The notes beneath the pieces were generated by a model that saw nothing but the letters and a program-made list of their open reading frames with translations, did not search any database and was not told where the DNA came from. A stretch of DNA of 64,000 nucleotides. Source: Candidatus Gagatemarchaeum stordalenia. Its GTDB lineage: Archaea > Thermoproteota > Nitrososphaeria > Nitrososphaerales > Gagatemarchaeaceae. This document shows, in pieces, positions 48,690 to 57,589 of the stretch. The stretch covers positions 1 through 64,000 of the forward strand of contig PLUF01000043.1 in assembly GCA_003164815.1 (NCBI GenBank), written 5' to 3'. The position numbers and the translations under genes are program-made. Each line of letters starts with the position of its first letter. Positions within the stretch are counted from its first letter, which is position 1.

Positions 48690-49925
48690 CTATGGGGACC
48701 CCTTCTGGTACATGCCAAGGCTCGCTGGTTTCAGGGTGATCGGGTTGGGGTTGACCATTATCTCCTTGGTCGTCATTCCCTCGCCGTAGAAGTTGCCCTG
48801 GTTCACACCGTTGAACCCTGTGTACAACCACCCGACCATGTTCTTGTTCCCCCCGTAGACCGGGTCCATGCCGAAGCCCGCCCAAGTCATGAAGAAGAGC
48901 TCGTAGGCAAAGTCCGACGGAAGGATGTCGTTGAACTGCGCCGCCGTCGGCTTGTTGTTCCACAGGTCGGTGAGACAGGCTGTCTGGTTCGCCGCTGAGA
49001 GCGTCTCGAAGTTACCACCGTAGGCCGCGTTGGCGTACGTCTCAATCCCGGCCAGGCTCAATCTCCAGAATTCCCTCTTGTTCCAGGTATACTGGTAGCG
49101 CGTCCCAGCTCCGACCCTTACGTTTGCGGTAGGCTGGTAGGTAACCGGGTAGGTCGTGCTGCCCACCTGGTAGTTGACCTTCGCACCGTTGTAGGTGATC
49201 CCGTCGACGGTTATCGGCGCCGCGACGTTCGCTGGGATATAAGGGGCACCTACGTAGTTGTTACCATCGTTGCCATAAAGCCCCTTGAGCTGATGGTCGA
49301 TAAAGTAAGCCACGCCGGCTTCCTTCGCCCCGGGTCCCGTGCTGTCTGTCGGGATAATCGCGGAGACCAGCGCCTGAAGCTCGGTCTGCTCGGTTGTGTT
49401 CAACACGAGGAAGACGGTGTCCGAGTCGTAGCTCGCCTGGAGCGTGCCCACCTGCGACGTCAGCGACGTCACCTGTGAGTTCGCGCTGGTAACGGCAGAG
49501 TTCAGGCTGGTAATCTGCCCGTTCGCGCTCATGAGCGCCTGCTGGGTCGTTGTGAGCTGCGAGTTCGCGCTTGTGAGCTGCGAGTTGACGCCGCTCAGCT
49601 GCGAGTTCGCGCTGCTGAGCTGTGCCTGGGTAGAAGTCAGCTGGTTGTTCAGCGAGGAGACCTGCCCCTGCGCCGAGCTCAGCTGGGAGGCCGTCGAGTT
49701 GAGCTGGTCCTGTGTAGAAGTGAGCTGCTCTTGGGTTGAGGAGAGCGCGTTCTGCAGCGAGGCAACCGAGCTGCTCGAGCTGCTGCTATTGTTTCCTAAT
49801 ACATTGTTGTAGTATGCTACGCTTGCAACGCCCACAACTGCGGCGCCTGCGACTACGCCAGCGCCTATCTTCAGGAAGGTCCTGCGGTCGCCTTCCTTCT
49901 CAATTGGCTTTCCACTGTCAGCCAT
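48690..49925 (-). CDS. Gluconate 2-dehydrogenase subunit 3-like protein with Tat signal and long coiled coil
   Basis: 411 residues. Twin-arginine signal near the N-terminus (EGDRRTFLKIGAGVVAGAAV) then SSSSSSSV linker. Residues about 60-170 are an unbroken coiled coil of 7-residue type rich in Ser, Gln, Leu and Asn (for example TSTQAQLSSANSQLSGVNSQ). The C-terminal domain (about 185-411, with TEQTELQALVSAIIPTDSTG and AGVAYFIDHQL) is the subunit-3 family. It probably carries the GMC flavoprotein out of the cell and docks to an electron acceptor. A TATA box lies about 25 bases upstream. Confidence 0.83.
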   Translation of the reverse strand: MADSGKPIEKEGDRRTFLKIGAGVVAGAAVVGVASVAYYNNVLGNNSSSSSSSVASLQNALSSTQEQLTSTQDQLNSTASQLSSAQGQVSSLNNQLTSTQAQLSSANSQLSGVNSQLTSANSQLTTTQQALMSANGQITSLNSAVTSANSQVTSLTSQVGTLQASYDSDTVFLVLNTTEQTELQALVSAIIPTDSTGPGAKEAGVAYFIDHQLKGLYGNDGNNYVGAPYIPANVAAPITVDGITYNGAKVNYQVGSTTYPVTYQPTANVRVGAGTRYQYTWNKREFWRLSLAGIETYANAAYGGNFETLSAANQTACLTDLWNNKPTAAQFNDILPSDFAYELFFMTWAGFGMDPVYGGNKNMVGWLYTGFNGVNQGNFYGEGMTTKEIMVNPNPITLKPASLGMYQKGSP

Positions 49926-49949
49926 TAACTTAACGTATGTTATATCCCC

Positions 49950-49957
49950 GTATATAG
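49950..49957 (-). promoter_or_regulatory. TATA box of the Tat dehydrogenase operon
   Basis: CTATATAC on the minus strand, 25 bases before the ATG at 49925. The 206 bases from there to 50133 contain no other supported feature. Confidence 0.45.
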
Positions 49958-50133
49958 GCGTTTACTATTCCAATTGTGCATTATTGTTCCAAATTCAACA
50001 CGTCTGTTCGGGCCTCACGACGTCGAAAAGGAAGTGCTTTGCGGCCAAGTGCAGCCATGTGTAACTCAATCGCATTAGGTCCTCCACAATTGGTGATACT
50101 GGCGTTTCTCCGATGTTTGCTGCGTTCTAGGAT

Positions 50134-50346
50134 GTGTCGATGTCCGTCTCGCTAGTCCTTGCATTTCGTCGAGACCAGATCATGCATCCACACGAGGGTA
50201 GGTGGACAACCCTCGTTCTGGACAGCCGTGCTCCCGCCAGCTACCGAAAGGAGCAGGTAGACGCGCGCCTCGGGCTGGGTCGCCAGATGTTGGACCTACT
50301 AAAGCGGCGTCTCCCGGGGAACTACGTCCCGATTTCTTCGAGGTGA
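50134..50346 (+). CDS. Hypothetical short ORF, doubtful
   Basis: 70 residues starting MSMSVSLVLAFRRDQIMHPH. Helical C-terminal (QVDARLGLGRQMLDLLKRRL). No recognisable domain. The 3' end overlaps the convergent gene at 50322 by about 25 bases. Coding is uncertain; listed because the codon use is compatible. Confidence 0.25.
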   Translation: MSMSVSLVLAFRRDQIMHPHEGRWTTLVLDSRAPASYRKEQVDARLGLGRQMLDLLKRRLPGNYVPISSR

Positions 50347-50534
50347 GTATTTCGGCGCCAGATTATCACAATCGCGACGAGAACGACTAGCGCGATGACA
50401 AGAGCGATGACTAGTCGCGTCGTCGTCGGCGAGGGAGAGATGATGATGACATCCAGCAGGAGCAGGAGCAATGCCGACGCGCCCATGTTGCGCCTCCAGC
50501 CCTTTGGAGGCCTCCTGGTTCGCTCGCCTGACAT
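50322..50534 (-). CDS. Small two-helix membrane protein, hypothetical
   Basis: 70 residues: MSGERTRRPPKGWRRNMGAS, hydrophobic ALLLLLLDVIIISPSP, then LVIALVIALVVLVAIVIIW and a charged tail. Positive residues flank the first helix. An AGATATAGATAG element lies about 26 bases upstream on the minus strand. Located near the ABC exporter genes but not coupled to them. Function unknown. Confidence 0.5.
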   Translation of the reverse strand: MSGERTRRPPKGWRRNMGASALLLLLLDVIIISPSPTTTRLVIALVIALVVLVAIVIIWRRNTHLEEIGT

Positions 50535-50622
50535 TACGACTGCATCCTTCTAACGACTATCTATATCTCGTGGTGGGTCATGCCACTGCACACTCGGTCA
50601 GGCGGCAGTTCATCGGCCGAGA

Positions 50623-51399
50623 TCAGGCGACAACTTTCCTGAACAGGTAAAGGGTGGCGCCCATGGTGACGATTGCGAGTCCGGCTATGAAGCCGAGGGC
50701 CGAGACCTCCGCCCCGAGCGAGTATGTTCCAGGCAGCGCCAGGTCCCTCACTGCGTTCACCGAGAAGGAGATTGGGTTTACCGAGGACACGTCGACCATC
50801 CACTGTGGCATCGCGGTGACAGGCACCAGGGCCGTGCTGATGAAGAGGAGCGGGAACGTGAGGAAGCCACCTATTCCGAAGACCGTCTCAGCGCTTCTTG
50901 TCCGAAGTCCCAGCGCAAGGGAGATGCCGGACCATGCGAGCCCGAAGAAGGCGATGATGAATATGATGAGCAGAACCCCCACGATCCCGGTCGCGACCCT
51001 GAAGCCCAAGACATAGGCGAGGGCCAATATTATCAAGGTCTGGATTGTCACCCGGAACGCGTCAGTGGTGAGCCTACCCAGAAGGATGGCGGGACGGCTC
51101 ACCTGCGTCACGAGCATCTTCTGGAGGAACCCGGAGTTCAGGTCCTCGACGATCGATGTCCCGGACTGGAGTGCGCTGCTGAACGCGTTTTGGAGCAGGA
51201 TTCCCGCGGTCGCGAACTCGAGGTAGGTGACCCCAGTGGGGAATAGTCCTGGGACCTGAGAGAACTTCGAGAAGAGCTGCGTGAAGAGCACCAGGAAGAT
51301 GATCGGCTGGAAGAGAGAGAAGAAGATCAGTATCGGGTTGCGGATCAGCTTCTTCAGGGCGCGGACGAAGAGGTACTGCGTGTCGAAGAGAAGAGTCAT
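50623..51399 (-). CDS. ABC-2 type permease
   Basis: 258 residues with six membrane helices: N-terminal RALKKLIRNPILIFFSLFQP is the typical start of ABC-2 permeases. LVTQVSRPAILLGRLTTDAF is the coupling region and LPGTYSLGAEVSALGF the C-terminal helix area. DrrB-like; exports drugs or lipids with the ATPase gene just upstream (51402). The two genes are separated by two bases. Confidence 0.87.
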   Translation of the reverse strand: MTLLFDTQYLFVRALKKLIRNPILIFFSLFQPIIFLVLFTQLFSKFSQVPGLFPTGVTYLEFATAGILLQNAFSSALQSGTSIVEDLNSGFLQKMLVTQVSRPAILLGRLTTDAFRVTIQTLIILALAYVLGFRVATGIVGVLLIIFIIAFFGLAWSGISLALGLRTRSAETVFGIGGFLTFPLLFISTALVPVTAMPQWMVDVSSVNPISFSVNAVRDLALPGTYSLGAEVSALGFIAGLAIVTMGATLYLFRKVVA

Positions 51400-51401
51400 A
51401 T

Positions 51402-52436
51402 CTACCGCCCCCTCCTACCGAACATCCCAGCGGGAGCCTGCTTCTCGGCCTCCTCGACCCTTATCCTCTTCCCCGTGTGCTTCAGGAACACGTCGTCGAG
51501 TGTCGGGCTCGAGAGGTTGATCGATATCAGCTTGATCGAGGACTTGTCGAAGGCGCGCACGAGCTCCGGGACGAACTGGCCGCCGTCCTTCGCATAAACC
51601 GTCAGCCCGTCGCCGGAATCGGCGATGTTGACCACGGTTGGGAGCGTCGCGAGGATCTTCCGAGCCTCGGCCCTCGTCGTCTCGGTGCTCTGGCCGTTCT
51701 GGTCTTGGACGGAGATTGTGATGGCGTCGGCCCCGATCTCCTTCTTGAGATCGGAGGGCGTCCCTTCGGCGACGATCTTCCCCTGGTCGACTATGCACAG
51801 TCGGGAGCACAGCCTGTCGGCCTCCTCAAGGTACTGTGTCGTCAGGAATATCGTGATACCCTCCTTCTTGTTGAGGTTCTGCAGGTACTCCCAGACGGTC
51901 GCCCGCGACTGCGGGTCGAGGCCCGTTGTTGGCTCGTCGAGGAAGAGGACGGTCGGCTTGTGGACGAGCGTAGAGCCAAGGTCGAGCCTCTTCTTCATCC
52001 CTCCTGAGTAGCGTGCCGCTCGCTTGTTCGCAGCGTCCTTGAGCCCGACGACCTCCAGGAGATGGTCCACGCGCGCCTCCAGCTCGGGCCCGCGCATCTG
52101 CTGCAGGTTGCCTTGGAGAATCATGTTCTCCCTCCCGGTCAGTTCTGGATCGAGGGAAGTCTCCTGGCTCTGGACTCCGATAAGCTTCCTGATCTTCTGA
52201 GGGTCCTTGTCGAGGTCGAGGCCCGCAATCGAGACGGTGCCCGACGTCTTGCGGAGGAGGGTAGTGAGAACCTTGATGGTCGTGCTCTTCCCCGCGCCGT
52301 TCGGCCCGAGGAACCCGAAGAATTCGCCTTCCTTGACGTGAAACGAAATCCCGTCGATGGCCCTCGTTCCGTCGGCGTAAACCTCCACGAGGTCCGTGAC
52401 GCGCACAATCTCTGAACTGGGGGCATTCGATTCCAA
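51402..52436 (-). CDS. ABC transporter ATPase, DrrA-like
   Basis: 344 residues. Walker A GPNGAGKS, Q-loop VQSQETSLD, signature YSGGMKKRLDLGS, Walker B TVLFLDEPTTGLDP, H-loop LTTQYLEEADRL. C-terminal extension of about 110 residues, as in DrrA-family drug exporters, ends RIRVEEAEKQAPAGMFGRRG. Works with the ABC-2 permease at 50623. First gene of the pair. No dedicated regulator is visible nearby. Confidence 0.92.
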   Translation of the reverse strand: MESNAPSSEIVRVTDLVEVYADGTRAIDGISFHVKEGEFFGFLGPNGAGKSTTIKVLTTLLRKTSGTVSIAGLDLDKDPQKIRKLIGVQSQETSLDPELTGRENMILQGNLQQMRGPELEARVDHLLEVVGLKDAANKRAARYSGGMKKRLDLGSTLVHKPTVLFLDEPTTGLDPQSRATVWEYLQNLNKKEGITIFLTTQYLEEADRLCSRLCIVDQGKIVAEGTPSDLKKEIGADAITISVQDQNGQSTETTRAEARKILATLPTVVNIADSGDGLTVYAKDGGQFVPELVRAFDKSSIKLISINLSSPTLDDVFLKHTGKRIRVEEAEKQAPAGMFGRRGR

Positions 52437-52717
52437 GACTCTCGGCCCCGACTAGGTCAATCCACGCAGCGCGAGAATAAGGCTCCGCTGGTGAGACTGT
52501 GAACTACGACTGGTGAGAGTGCCGAAGAAAGGGGGAAAATGCGCAGAGGGTCTTCGCGCGAAGGTGTTCGAGCGTTCAAGTGCTAGGTTAGGCACGGTCG
52601 GGTACATTCTCAGGAATCAGCTTGCCGGCGTCAGCTAACATGGTATATAACTATATCTTTAACGATATGCCGGTCTCCGGAAAGAGGTCCGAGCAGGGGA
52701 TCTGTGCGCGAGCTGCA
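52437..52717. other. Intergenic region upstream of ABC exporter
   Basis: 281 bases with no supported gene. It contains TATATAACTATATC (about 52642-52655), close to the palindrome in front of the DHA2 exporter, and the start region of a plus-strand frame judged to be non-coding. Confidence 0.3.
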
Positions 52718-53857
52718 TCACTGCTCGTATTGAGGAGCCTCGGGGTTCCGCCTCGAGGTCGGCTTCCTCTTCTTGGCTTTCCTCAGTGCGACCAACCTCT
52801 TGGCCCAGGTGTTGACCTGGTCGAATGCGTCCGCGACTTCGTAAGAGAATACGCTGTACGAGTATCGCTCCTTTGGGGAGAGGACGAGCACATCCACCTG
52901 GCATTTTCGCTTGGTCGACCTCGTCTCCCCCGCCTTGATTATCGCCCTTGCCTCAGAGACTTCTGGGAACGCCTTCCTGAGCAGCTGAACCGAGTCCGTG
53001 AACTTCACTCTGACGGCCGCCGCGCTGAACGGGTCGTCCGGGAGCCCGACTATGTACATTGGTAGCTGCGGTTTCGCGCTCCTCCTCTCAAGGATCTTCA
53101 TGAAGTCGCGGTACGTGAGTATTCCCTGGAGCTCGCCCGTGTTCATTATCAGCGAGTAGTTGCCGCCTTCCTTCTTCATGTTCAGGTAGACGTCCATCAG
53201 GGAGTCGGTGATCTCGTTGGTTAGGAGGTTACCCGACCCGTAGTCTCCCAGCGGCTCGTCGAACCTGCCCGGCTGCCTGCCTCCCTTCACCTCCCTGTCT
53301 GCTCTCGGCGCGAGATTGAATACTATCGAGTCCGAGGTAGCAATTCCGGCCAGTCTGCCACCGCTGAGAATCGGGACCTGGTCGACCTTCTTCCTTCGCA
53401 TCAGCTCTCTGGCGGACGCAAGCGTCGCGGTCGATTCGACCGTCACCGGCTCCTTGGTCATGATCGATGAGATCTTCCCCGGGACCTCTGACTCCATCAT
53501 CCTCCCGACTACGGCGGGAGAGGTGACCTGTCCGTCCAGTTTGCCTGCGTGGTAGATCGGCATCGACCTGGTCCTGTACTCCAGCATCAACGAAGCGGCG
53601 TCGCTGACGGTGTTCTGTCTGTTCAGGCGCGGCACCTGGTGCATCAGCTTGGAGAGCCGTGTATCGAGGTTCGAGAGGTCGAGCAGGTCTCGGACGGTAA
53701 CGATCGAAGTCCTGTCGCCCTCCTCGACGACGGCCTCGTACGATCTCGTCTCTCGCATGAAGCCGATCACCTCGGAGACTCGGTCGTTCGGTGAGAACGC
53801 CTTGGCGGGAGTCGCAAAGTCAGATATCGATAGAGCCATCAACTCTGAGATCTTCAT
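52718..53857 (-). CDS. CBS-domain protein with basic C-terminal domain, possible ribosome-associated
   Basis: 379 residues. Four CBS motifs in two Bateman pairs: FSPNDRVSEVIGFMRETRS, NRQNTVSDAASLMLEYRTRS, VTVESTATLASARELMRRKK and a weaker fourth with YRDFMKILERR. CBS pairs bind adenine nucleotides. The C-terminal part (about 275-379: VGLPDDPFSAAAVRVKFTDS, KRKCQVDVLVLSPKERYSYS, then RKAKKRKPTSRR) resembles the beta-alpha-beta ribosome-hibernation factor (HPF/RaiA) fold in layout. That reading is inference. Could couple energy state to translation. Confidence 0.7.
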   Translation of the reverse strand: MKISELMALSISDFATPAKAFSPNDRVSEVIGFMRETRSYEAVVEEGDRTSIVTVRDLLDLSNLDTRLSKLMHQVPRLNRQNTVSDAASLMLEYRTRSMPIYHAGKLDGQVTSPAVVGRMMESEVPGKISSIMTKEPVTVESTATLASARELMRRKKVDQVPILSGGRLAGIATSDSIVFNLAPRADREVKGGRQPGRFDEPLGDYGSGNLLTNEITDSLMDVYLNMKKEGGNYSLIMNTGELQGILTYRDFMKILERRSAKPQLPMYIVGLPDDPFSAAAVRVKFTDSVQLLRKAFPEVSEARAIIKAGETRSTKRKCQVDVLVLSPKERYSYSVFSYEVADAFDQVNTWAKRLVALRKAKKRKPTSRRNPEAPQYEQ

Positions 53858-54104
53858 GCTGATTGCCCGGGCCCCCCAGATTGGAGCTTATGAATGTGTT
53901 AGGTCGTTCCGCCCCTCTGTGGTTGATAGCCTAGCCTCCAGAGGTCGGCGCCGACGGCCCCATCCCCACCATCAGGAGCGTCTTGCGAAAGCGGCCGCGG
54001 CTCTCGGTACCGGGGGGCCGCCCGTTCGCCGGCGCCGACGCCGGCAAGCGCTGGGCCTGCCGATCCGCTGGTCTAGTTCGCTGAATCAGGGACCAGCAAG
54101 ATGT
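53858..54104. other. Intergenic, GC-rich remnant
   Basis: A GC-rich block (about 53990-54060, with GGGGGGCCG and GGCGCCGACGCC) reads as coding-like in one plus frame, but has no start and no known product. No gene supported. Confidence 0.25.
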
Positions 54105-54422
54105 CTACATCTCGGGACGATTGAACTTCACTCCCCTGGACTTGAGGTCCTTGACGATTGCCTTGATGTCCTTGACCAGGAAGACCGAGTACGCGAGGGT
54201 CAAGTTCTCCTTCTCGGAGGGAGAGATCAGCCAGAACTCCGACCTGCTAACCTTGACCGAAGCCCAGAAGTCCTTCATCTGGCCCTCCCCTCGAAAGCGC
54301 AGCTTGCCTCCGAGGGTTTCCGTGTAGAACTTCACCGCGCGGTCCATGTTGCGGACGGGTATGAGCGAAGCATGGGTGCTTGATTCTGAGAGCATGATGG
54401 ATGATTTGGACTTGCGGCCCAT
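54105..54422 (-). CDS. VOC/glyoxalase-family protein, C-terminally short
   Basis: 105 residues. beta-alpha-beta-beta-beta units of the vicinal-oxygen-chelate fold: HASLIPVRNMDRAVKFYTET, LGGKLRFRGEGQMKDFW, LAYSVFLVKDIKAIVKDLKS. The last two strands with the second metal ligand (usually FxDPxGN) are missing, because the frame stops at RPEM. May be truncated by the GC-rich rearrangement downstream. Non-functional or a small antibiotic-binding-like protein. Starts at ATG 54422. Confidence 0.6.
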   Translation of the reverse strand: MGRKSKSSIMLSESSTHASLIPVRNMDRAVKFYTETLGGKLRFRGEGQMKDFWASVKVSRSEFWLISPSEKENLTLAYSVFLVKDIKAIVKDLKSRGVKFNRPEM

Positions 54423-54533
54423 TTAAGTGGGCAGAAGCGCCGGAAACGCCGTCTCCGAACCCCTTTGACCCCGAATCATCCCGGAGAGTCTTCCATAAGG
54501 ATAATAGACGCGGATTCCTATTGAAATCCAGCC

Positions 54534-54956
54534 ATGGAGAATAGAGTCATGAAAATCGTTCCGGCCGACGTCTCAGACTTCGCGAAAGAGGTCGATTCCA
54601 CCCTCAAGCTCTCCTCGTCCGGGGAGAGCGTGAACCTCGGCCAGTTCGGCGGATCGACGGTCGCGGCCGGGCAGGGGATGGCGAGGAAGAGAATGCAGCC
54701 GGTCTCGATACAGTCGTGCAACATCATATTCAGGGCGGGCGGGATTGAGTACGACGAATGGGCGACGGCGCTACTCTTGATGGCGCGCAGCGCCGAGTTC
54801 CTGAGGCGGAAGGCGCGCGACGGACAGTGCTACAATCACGAGCAGCCCTGCATGACCGCCCGCGAAGAAGAAGTCGGAGTGTATAGAGATTGCCTCGACT
54901 CGTTCCAGACCCTCCTGAACGAGCTGAAGTCGAAGGACATTAATGACCCAGACTAA
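54534..54956 (+). CDS. Hypothetical protein, conserved-looking
   Basis: 140 residues. MENRVMKIVPADVSDFAKEV, then GQFGGSTVAAGQGMA, VSIQSCNIIFRAGG and EFLRRKARDGQCYNHEQP, with paired Cys. The middle is helical and the C-terminal half has charged helices. I do not recognise the fold. The next gene starts 14 bases before this one ends, so they are coupled. Possibly an accessory to that membrane protein. Confidence 0.5.
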   Translation: MENRVMKIVPADVSDFAKEVDSTLKLSSSGESVNLGQFGGSTVAAGQGMARKRMQPVSIQSCNIIFRAGGIEYDEWATALLLMARSAEFLRRKARDGQCYNHEQPCMTAREEEVGVYRDCLDSFQTLLNELKSKDINDPD

Positions 54957-55599
54957 GGACCAACAAGGCCCGTCTCCCAAGGGAGAACCCGCGGCTCAGC
55001 TTCGGTGCTACACCCATCCGGCTCACAGGGCCACAGGTGTCTGTACGATCTGTAAGAGAGGAGTCTGCAGTTCTTGTCAGGTGATATCCAAGGGCAGGAG
55101 GTTCTGCAGAGACGACGCCGACATGCTGCGCAAGAAGCAGGTCGACACCGTCAAGGCGCAGCGCAGGAAGAACGCTATCTCTGCAGGGGCGATACTGGCG
55201 TTCCTGGACGGCACGGCGGGGGCGGCCGTGGGATTCCTGCTTGTGGTCATCGGCCTGGTCGGTCCGGAGGCGCAGACCTCCTATTCATTGACGGACACAC
55301 TCCAGCCGTTCTTCACCTATTTCGCAAACGTGCTCGCGTTCCCGCCTTCACAGGCAATGGAGGTGGGGCTGTTCATCTTCGGCATTGGGCTTCTTGACAT
55401 GTTCGCGGCGGTTGGAATCATAAAGCGATCCCGAGTGGCCGGAGTGATAGCCATCGCGGTCAGCTTACTCGGAGGGGTGGCTGTCGGGTCCTATCTGGTG
55501 ATCCTCGTTCTCGCAGGCTTCTTCACGTACCTGTACATAGTCTCCGCGGTGATCAAGGTAGTTTTGATAGGGTTCGGATGGAAGCACCTCGACGAGTGA
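54943..55599 (+). CDS. B-box-like zinc finger membrane protein
   Basis: 218 residues. N-terminal CYTHPAHRATGVCTICKRGV then CSSCQVISKGRRFCRDDA give a B-box type zinc-binding site (Cys/His spacing C-x2-H..C-x2-C..C-x2-C..C). Then a basic helix and about four membrane helices (AISAGAILAFLDGTAGAAVG, EVGLFIFGIGLLDMFAA, VAGVIAIAVSLLGGVAV, LVILVLAGFFTYLYIVS). The zinc part is cytoplasmic if inside-positive. Function unknown. Similar architecture is common in Thaumarchaeota. Confidence 0.65.
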   Translation: MTQTKDQQGPSPKGEPAAQLRCYTHPAHRATGVCTICKRGVCSSCQVISKGRRFCRDDADMLRKKQVDTVKAQRRKNAISAGAILAFLDGTAGAAVGFLLVVIGLVGPEAQTSYSLTDTLQPFFTYFANVLAFPPSQAMEVGLFIFGIGLLDMFAAVGIIKRSRVAGVIAIAVSLLGGVAVGSYLVILVLAGFFTYLYIVSAVIKVVLIGFGWKHLDE

Positions 55600-55703
55600 T
55601 AGACAAGAACACGCGCGAGGGAAGGCAGGCTCGAGGCGGGCTTCGCGCAAAGAGCTAACAACCGAGCCAGGGGATAATCGGTGTCGGATGCGAGAGGCCT
55701 AAT

Positions 55704-56517
55704 CTAGCCTCTAATCCCGACCTCGTGCATCATCTCTGAGGTCTTAGTGTATGCCTCGGTCACCCACTCGCGAATCTTTCGCGGGTCGTCGGGCCACTGG
55801 AGCTCGATGCTGACGGGACAGATTGCGCCGATGTCCTTGAGCGCGACCAGGTATTCCTTCAGCGGAACGACGCCTCTACCAAGAGGGAGGTCCCCGTGCA
55901 ACTTCCCATCGCAGTCGGAGAAGTGGACGTTGATCACCTTCCCGCGGAGCAGTTCCAGCGAGCTTGGGGGGTCGCCCATCAGGTAGAGGTGCGAGATGTC
56001 GGCATTCGCCTTGACCGAGTGGTGGTTGGCGTCGTCGATGAATCTGGCCATCTCAGCGACCGAGTTCAGCAGATAGAAACGGCAGGGGACGTACTCCAGC
56101 GCAATCTCGACCCCGTGAGATATGCGGTAGTCGGCAATCTCCCGGACGCCCTCGAGCGCCCAGCCCCACTGGACCGCCGGCTTGAACTCGCGCTGCTCGT
56201 ACGAGTAGTTTCCGAGGACCAGCACCATCGTCGGTGAGTAGAGAGAGGCCGAGGTCGACCTGTTCCTTGACATAGCCGATGCTGAACTTTCTCAGCTCAG
56301 GGACGAAGTCCGTTAGGCCGTTCGCGGCAACTATGAAAGAAGAGCACGGGAGCCCGCACTCCTGAAGGGCCTTGCGCTCGGCCTCCCTGGTCGAGCCGGG
56401 GGTGTCAAGCAGGAATACGTCATAGGAGTCGAATCCGATGTCCTTCGCCAGCCTCATGCCGTCGACGGGACCGACCGGGGAGCTCCACCAGCAGTTCTCC
56501 ACGAGCCCGAGTTTCAT
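55704..56517 (-). pseudogene. Sugar phosphate isomerase/epimerase (TIM barrel), frameshifted in a CT repeat
   Basis: Joined product of about 270 residues. First part MKLGLVENCWWSSPVGPVDG to IGYVKEQVDLG (start ATG 56517). Second part SLYSPTMVLVLGNYSYEQRE to VHFSDCDGKLHGDLPLGRG and SIELQWPDD. Both are typical of xylose-isomerase-like/AP-endonuclease-2 barrels (metal ligands E, D, H, E). The frame changes at a CT repeat at 56240-56248; adding one CT would restore it. So either slippage or a base-calling error. If real, the enzyme is lost. Confidence 0.72.
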
Positions 56518-56688
56518 GGGGGGACCATCTGCCTTTCCACCGACAGCAGATGGTCGTCGATGGGATAAGTAACTACGGGACGACGGCAATGTGTCCGTCG
56601 CATGTTCTCGCTAATCACGAACCCGGAATGAGATCCGCCGGCCGAGGAGGGACGCGGCCTTATTACCGAGCCAGTCGAGCATGGGGCG

Positions 56689-57459
56689 ATGGGATGTCCG
56701 AGATGTGGACAGGAGATAGTGGATCCAGATCCCCGCTATTGTCCCAAGTGTGGATTTGAAATCTCCAAGGCTAGTCCACCACCCGTCCATCCCTCAGAGG
56801 GAGTCGCCTCCGCGCCGGTCCAAGAACAGCCGCCCAACCCTCCCGCCCGGCCCACGGTGGAGGGTGGCGCCATCAGCACCAAGTACTACCTACTAACCCT
56901 GCTCGCTGTCTTTGGAGGGATCGTTGGCTACCGCGCGGTAAAGGGGCGTAACCCGCGGGTTGCCGCTAGCATCTTCACGATCGGTCTTCTTGTCTCGCTC
57001 GTCTACCTGGGCGCGGGGTTTGAGGTCTACTCCCATTTCACCAGCCCTGGTGGGGTCCCCGACATGACAATCACTGGCGTCAACTTCCCGAACGCCACAT
57101 CCGTCGTCGTGACGGTGGCCAACCAGGGGACCCTCGGCGACGGGCTGGAATCGGTCGCGATCAACAACGGGACGCTCTGGCTGGTGTACGGCCTGCTCAA
57201 CGCGAGCAGCCCACAGGCTTCGACGGAGTTACAGAAGGGAACCCTAGTCTTCGGCCTCTATGGTTACATCTTCGCAAACGGCACGGACAAGTCAGCAGGC
57301 CCGGGGGCCTCGGGCACCGTCGGCACCGAGGGGTTCCCGCCCGGGCACACGGACACCATCACGATACCGTACGCTTGGACGCCGCTCACCTCTTACAAGT
57401 TCTTTATCGCCACTTCCAGCACCCGTTCCAATGAGCTATCCACCGTGAGCCCGGCCTAG
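56689..57459 (+). CDS. Double zinc ribbon membrane protein with outside beta domain
   Basis: 256 residues. MGCPRCGQEIVDPDPRYCPK completes C-x2-C...C-x2-C (zinc ribbon, about 3-21). Pro-rich linker, two helices TKYYLLTLLAVFGGIVGYRA and IFTIGLLVSLVYLGAG, then a beta-sandwich like CARDB/archaeal surface domains (PDMTITGVNFPNATSVVVTV). C-terminal half rich in Thr and Ser. Zinc part is likely cytoplasmic. Function unknown; belongs to the zinc-ribbon group in this region. Confidence 0.65.
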   Translation: MGCPRCGQEIVDPDPRYCPKCGFEISKASPPPVHPSEGVASAPVQEQPPNPPARPTVEGGAISTKYYLLTLLAVFGGIVGYRAVKGRNPRVAASIFTIGLLVSLVYLGAGFEVYSHFTSPGGVPDMTITGVNFPNATSVVVTVANQGTLGDGLESVAINNGTLWLVYGLLNASSPQASTELQKGTLVFGLYGYIFANGTDKSAGPGASGTVGTEGFPPGHTDTITIPYAWTPLTSYKFFIATSSTRSNELSTVSPA

Positions 57460-57589
57460 AACAGAACAGGAGCCTTGTCCGCCGAGGCTCAAGAGATCGA
57501 GAGCGAACCATCTTCCCGGCGCGCTCCCGCTCGCCCCCGCCCTCCCCAGCTGGACTTCGTCAGGGGAGTTCTTCTTTTCAGGTGTTGCG

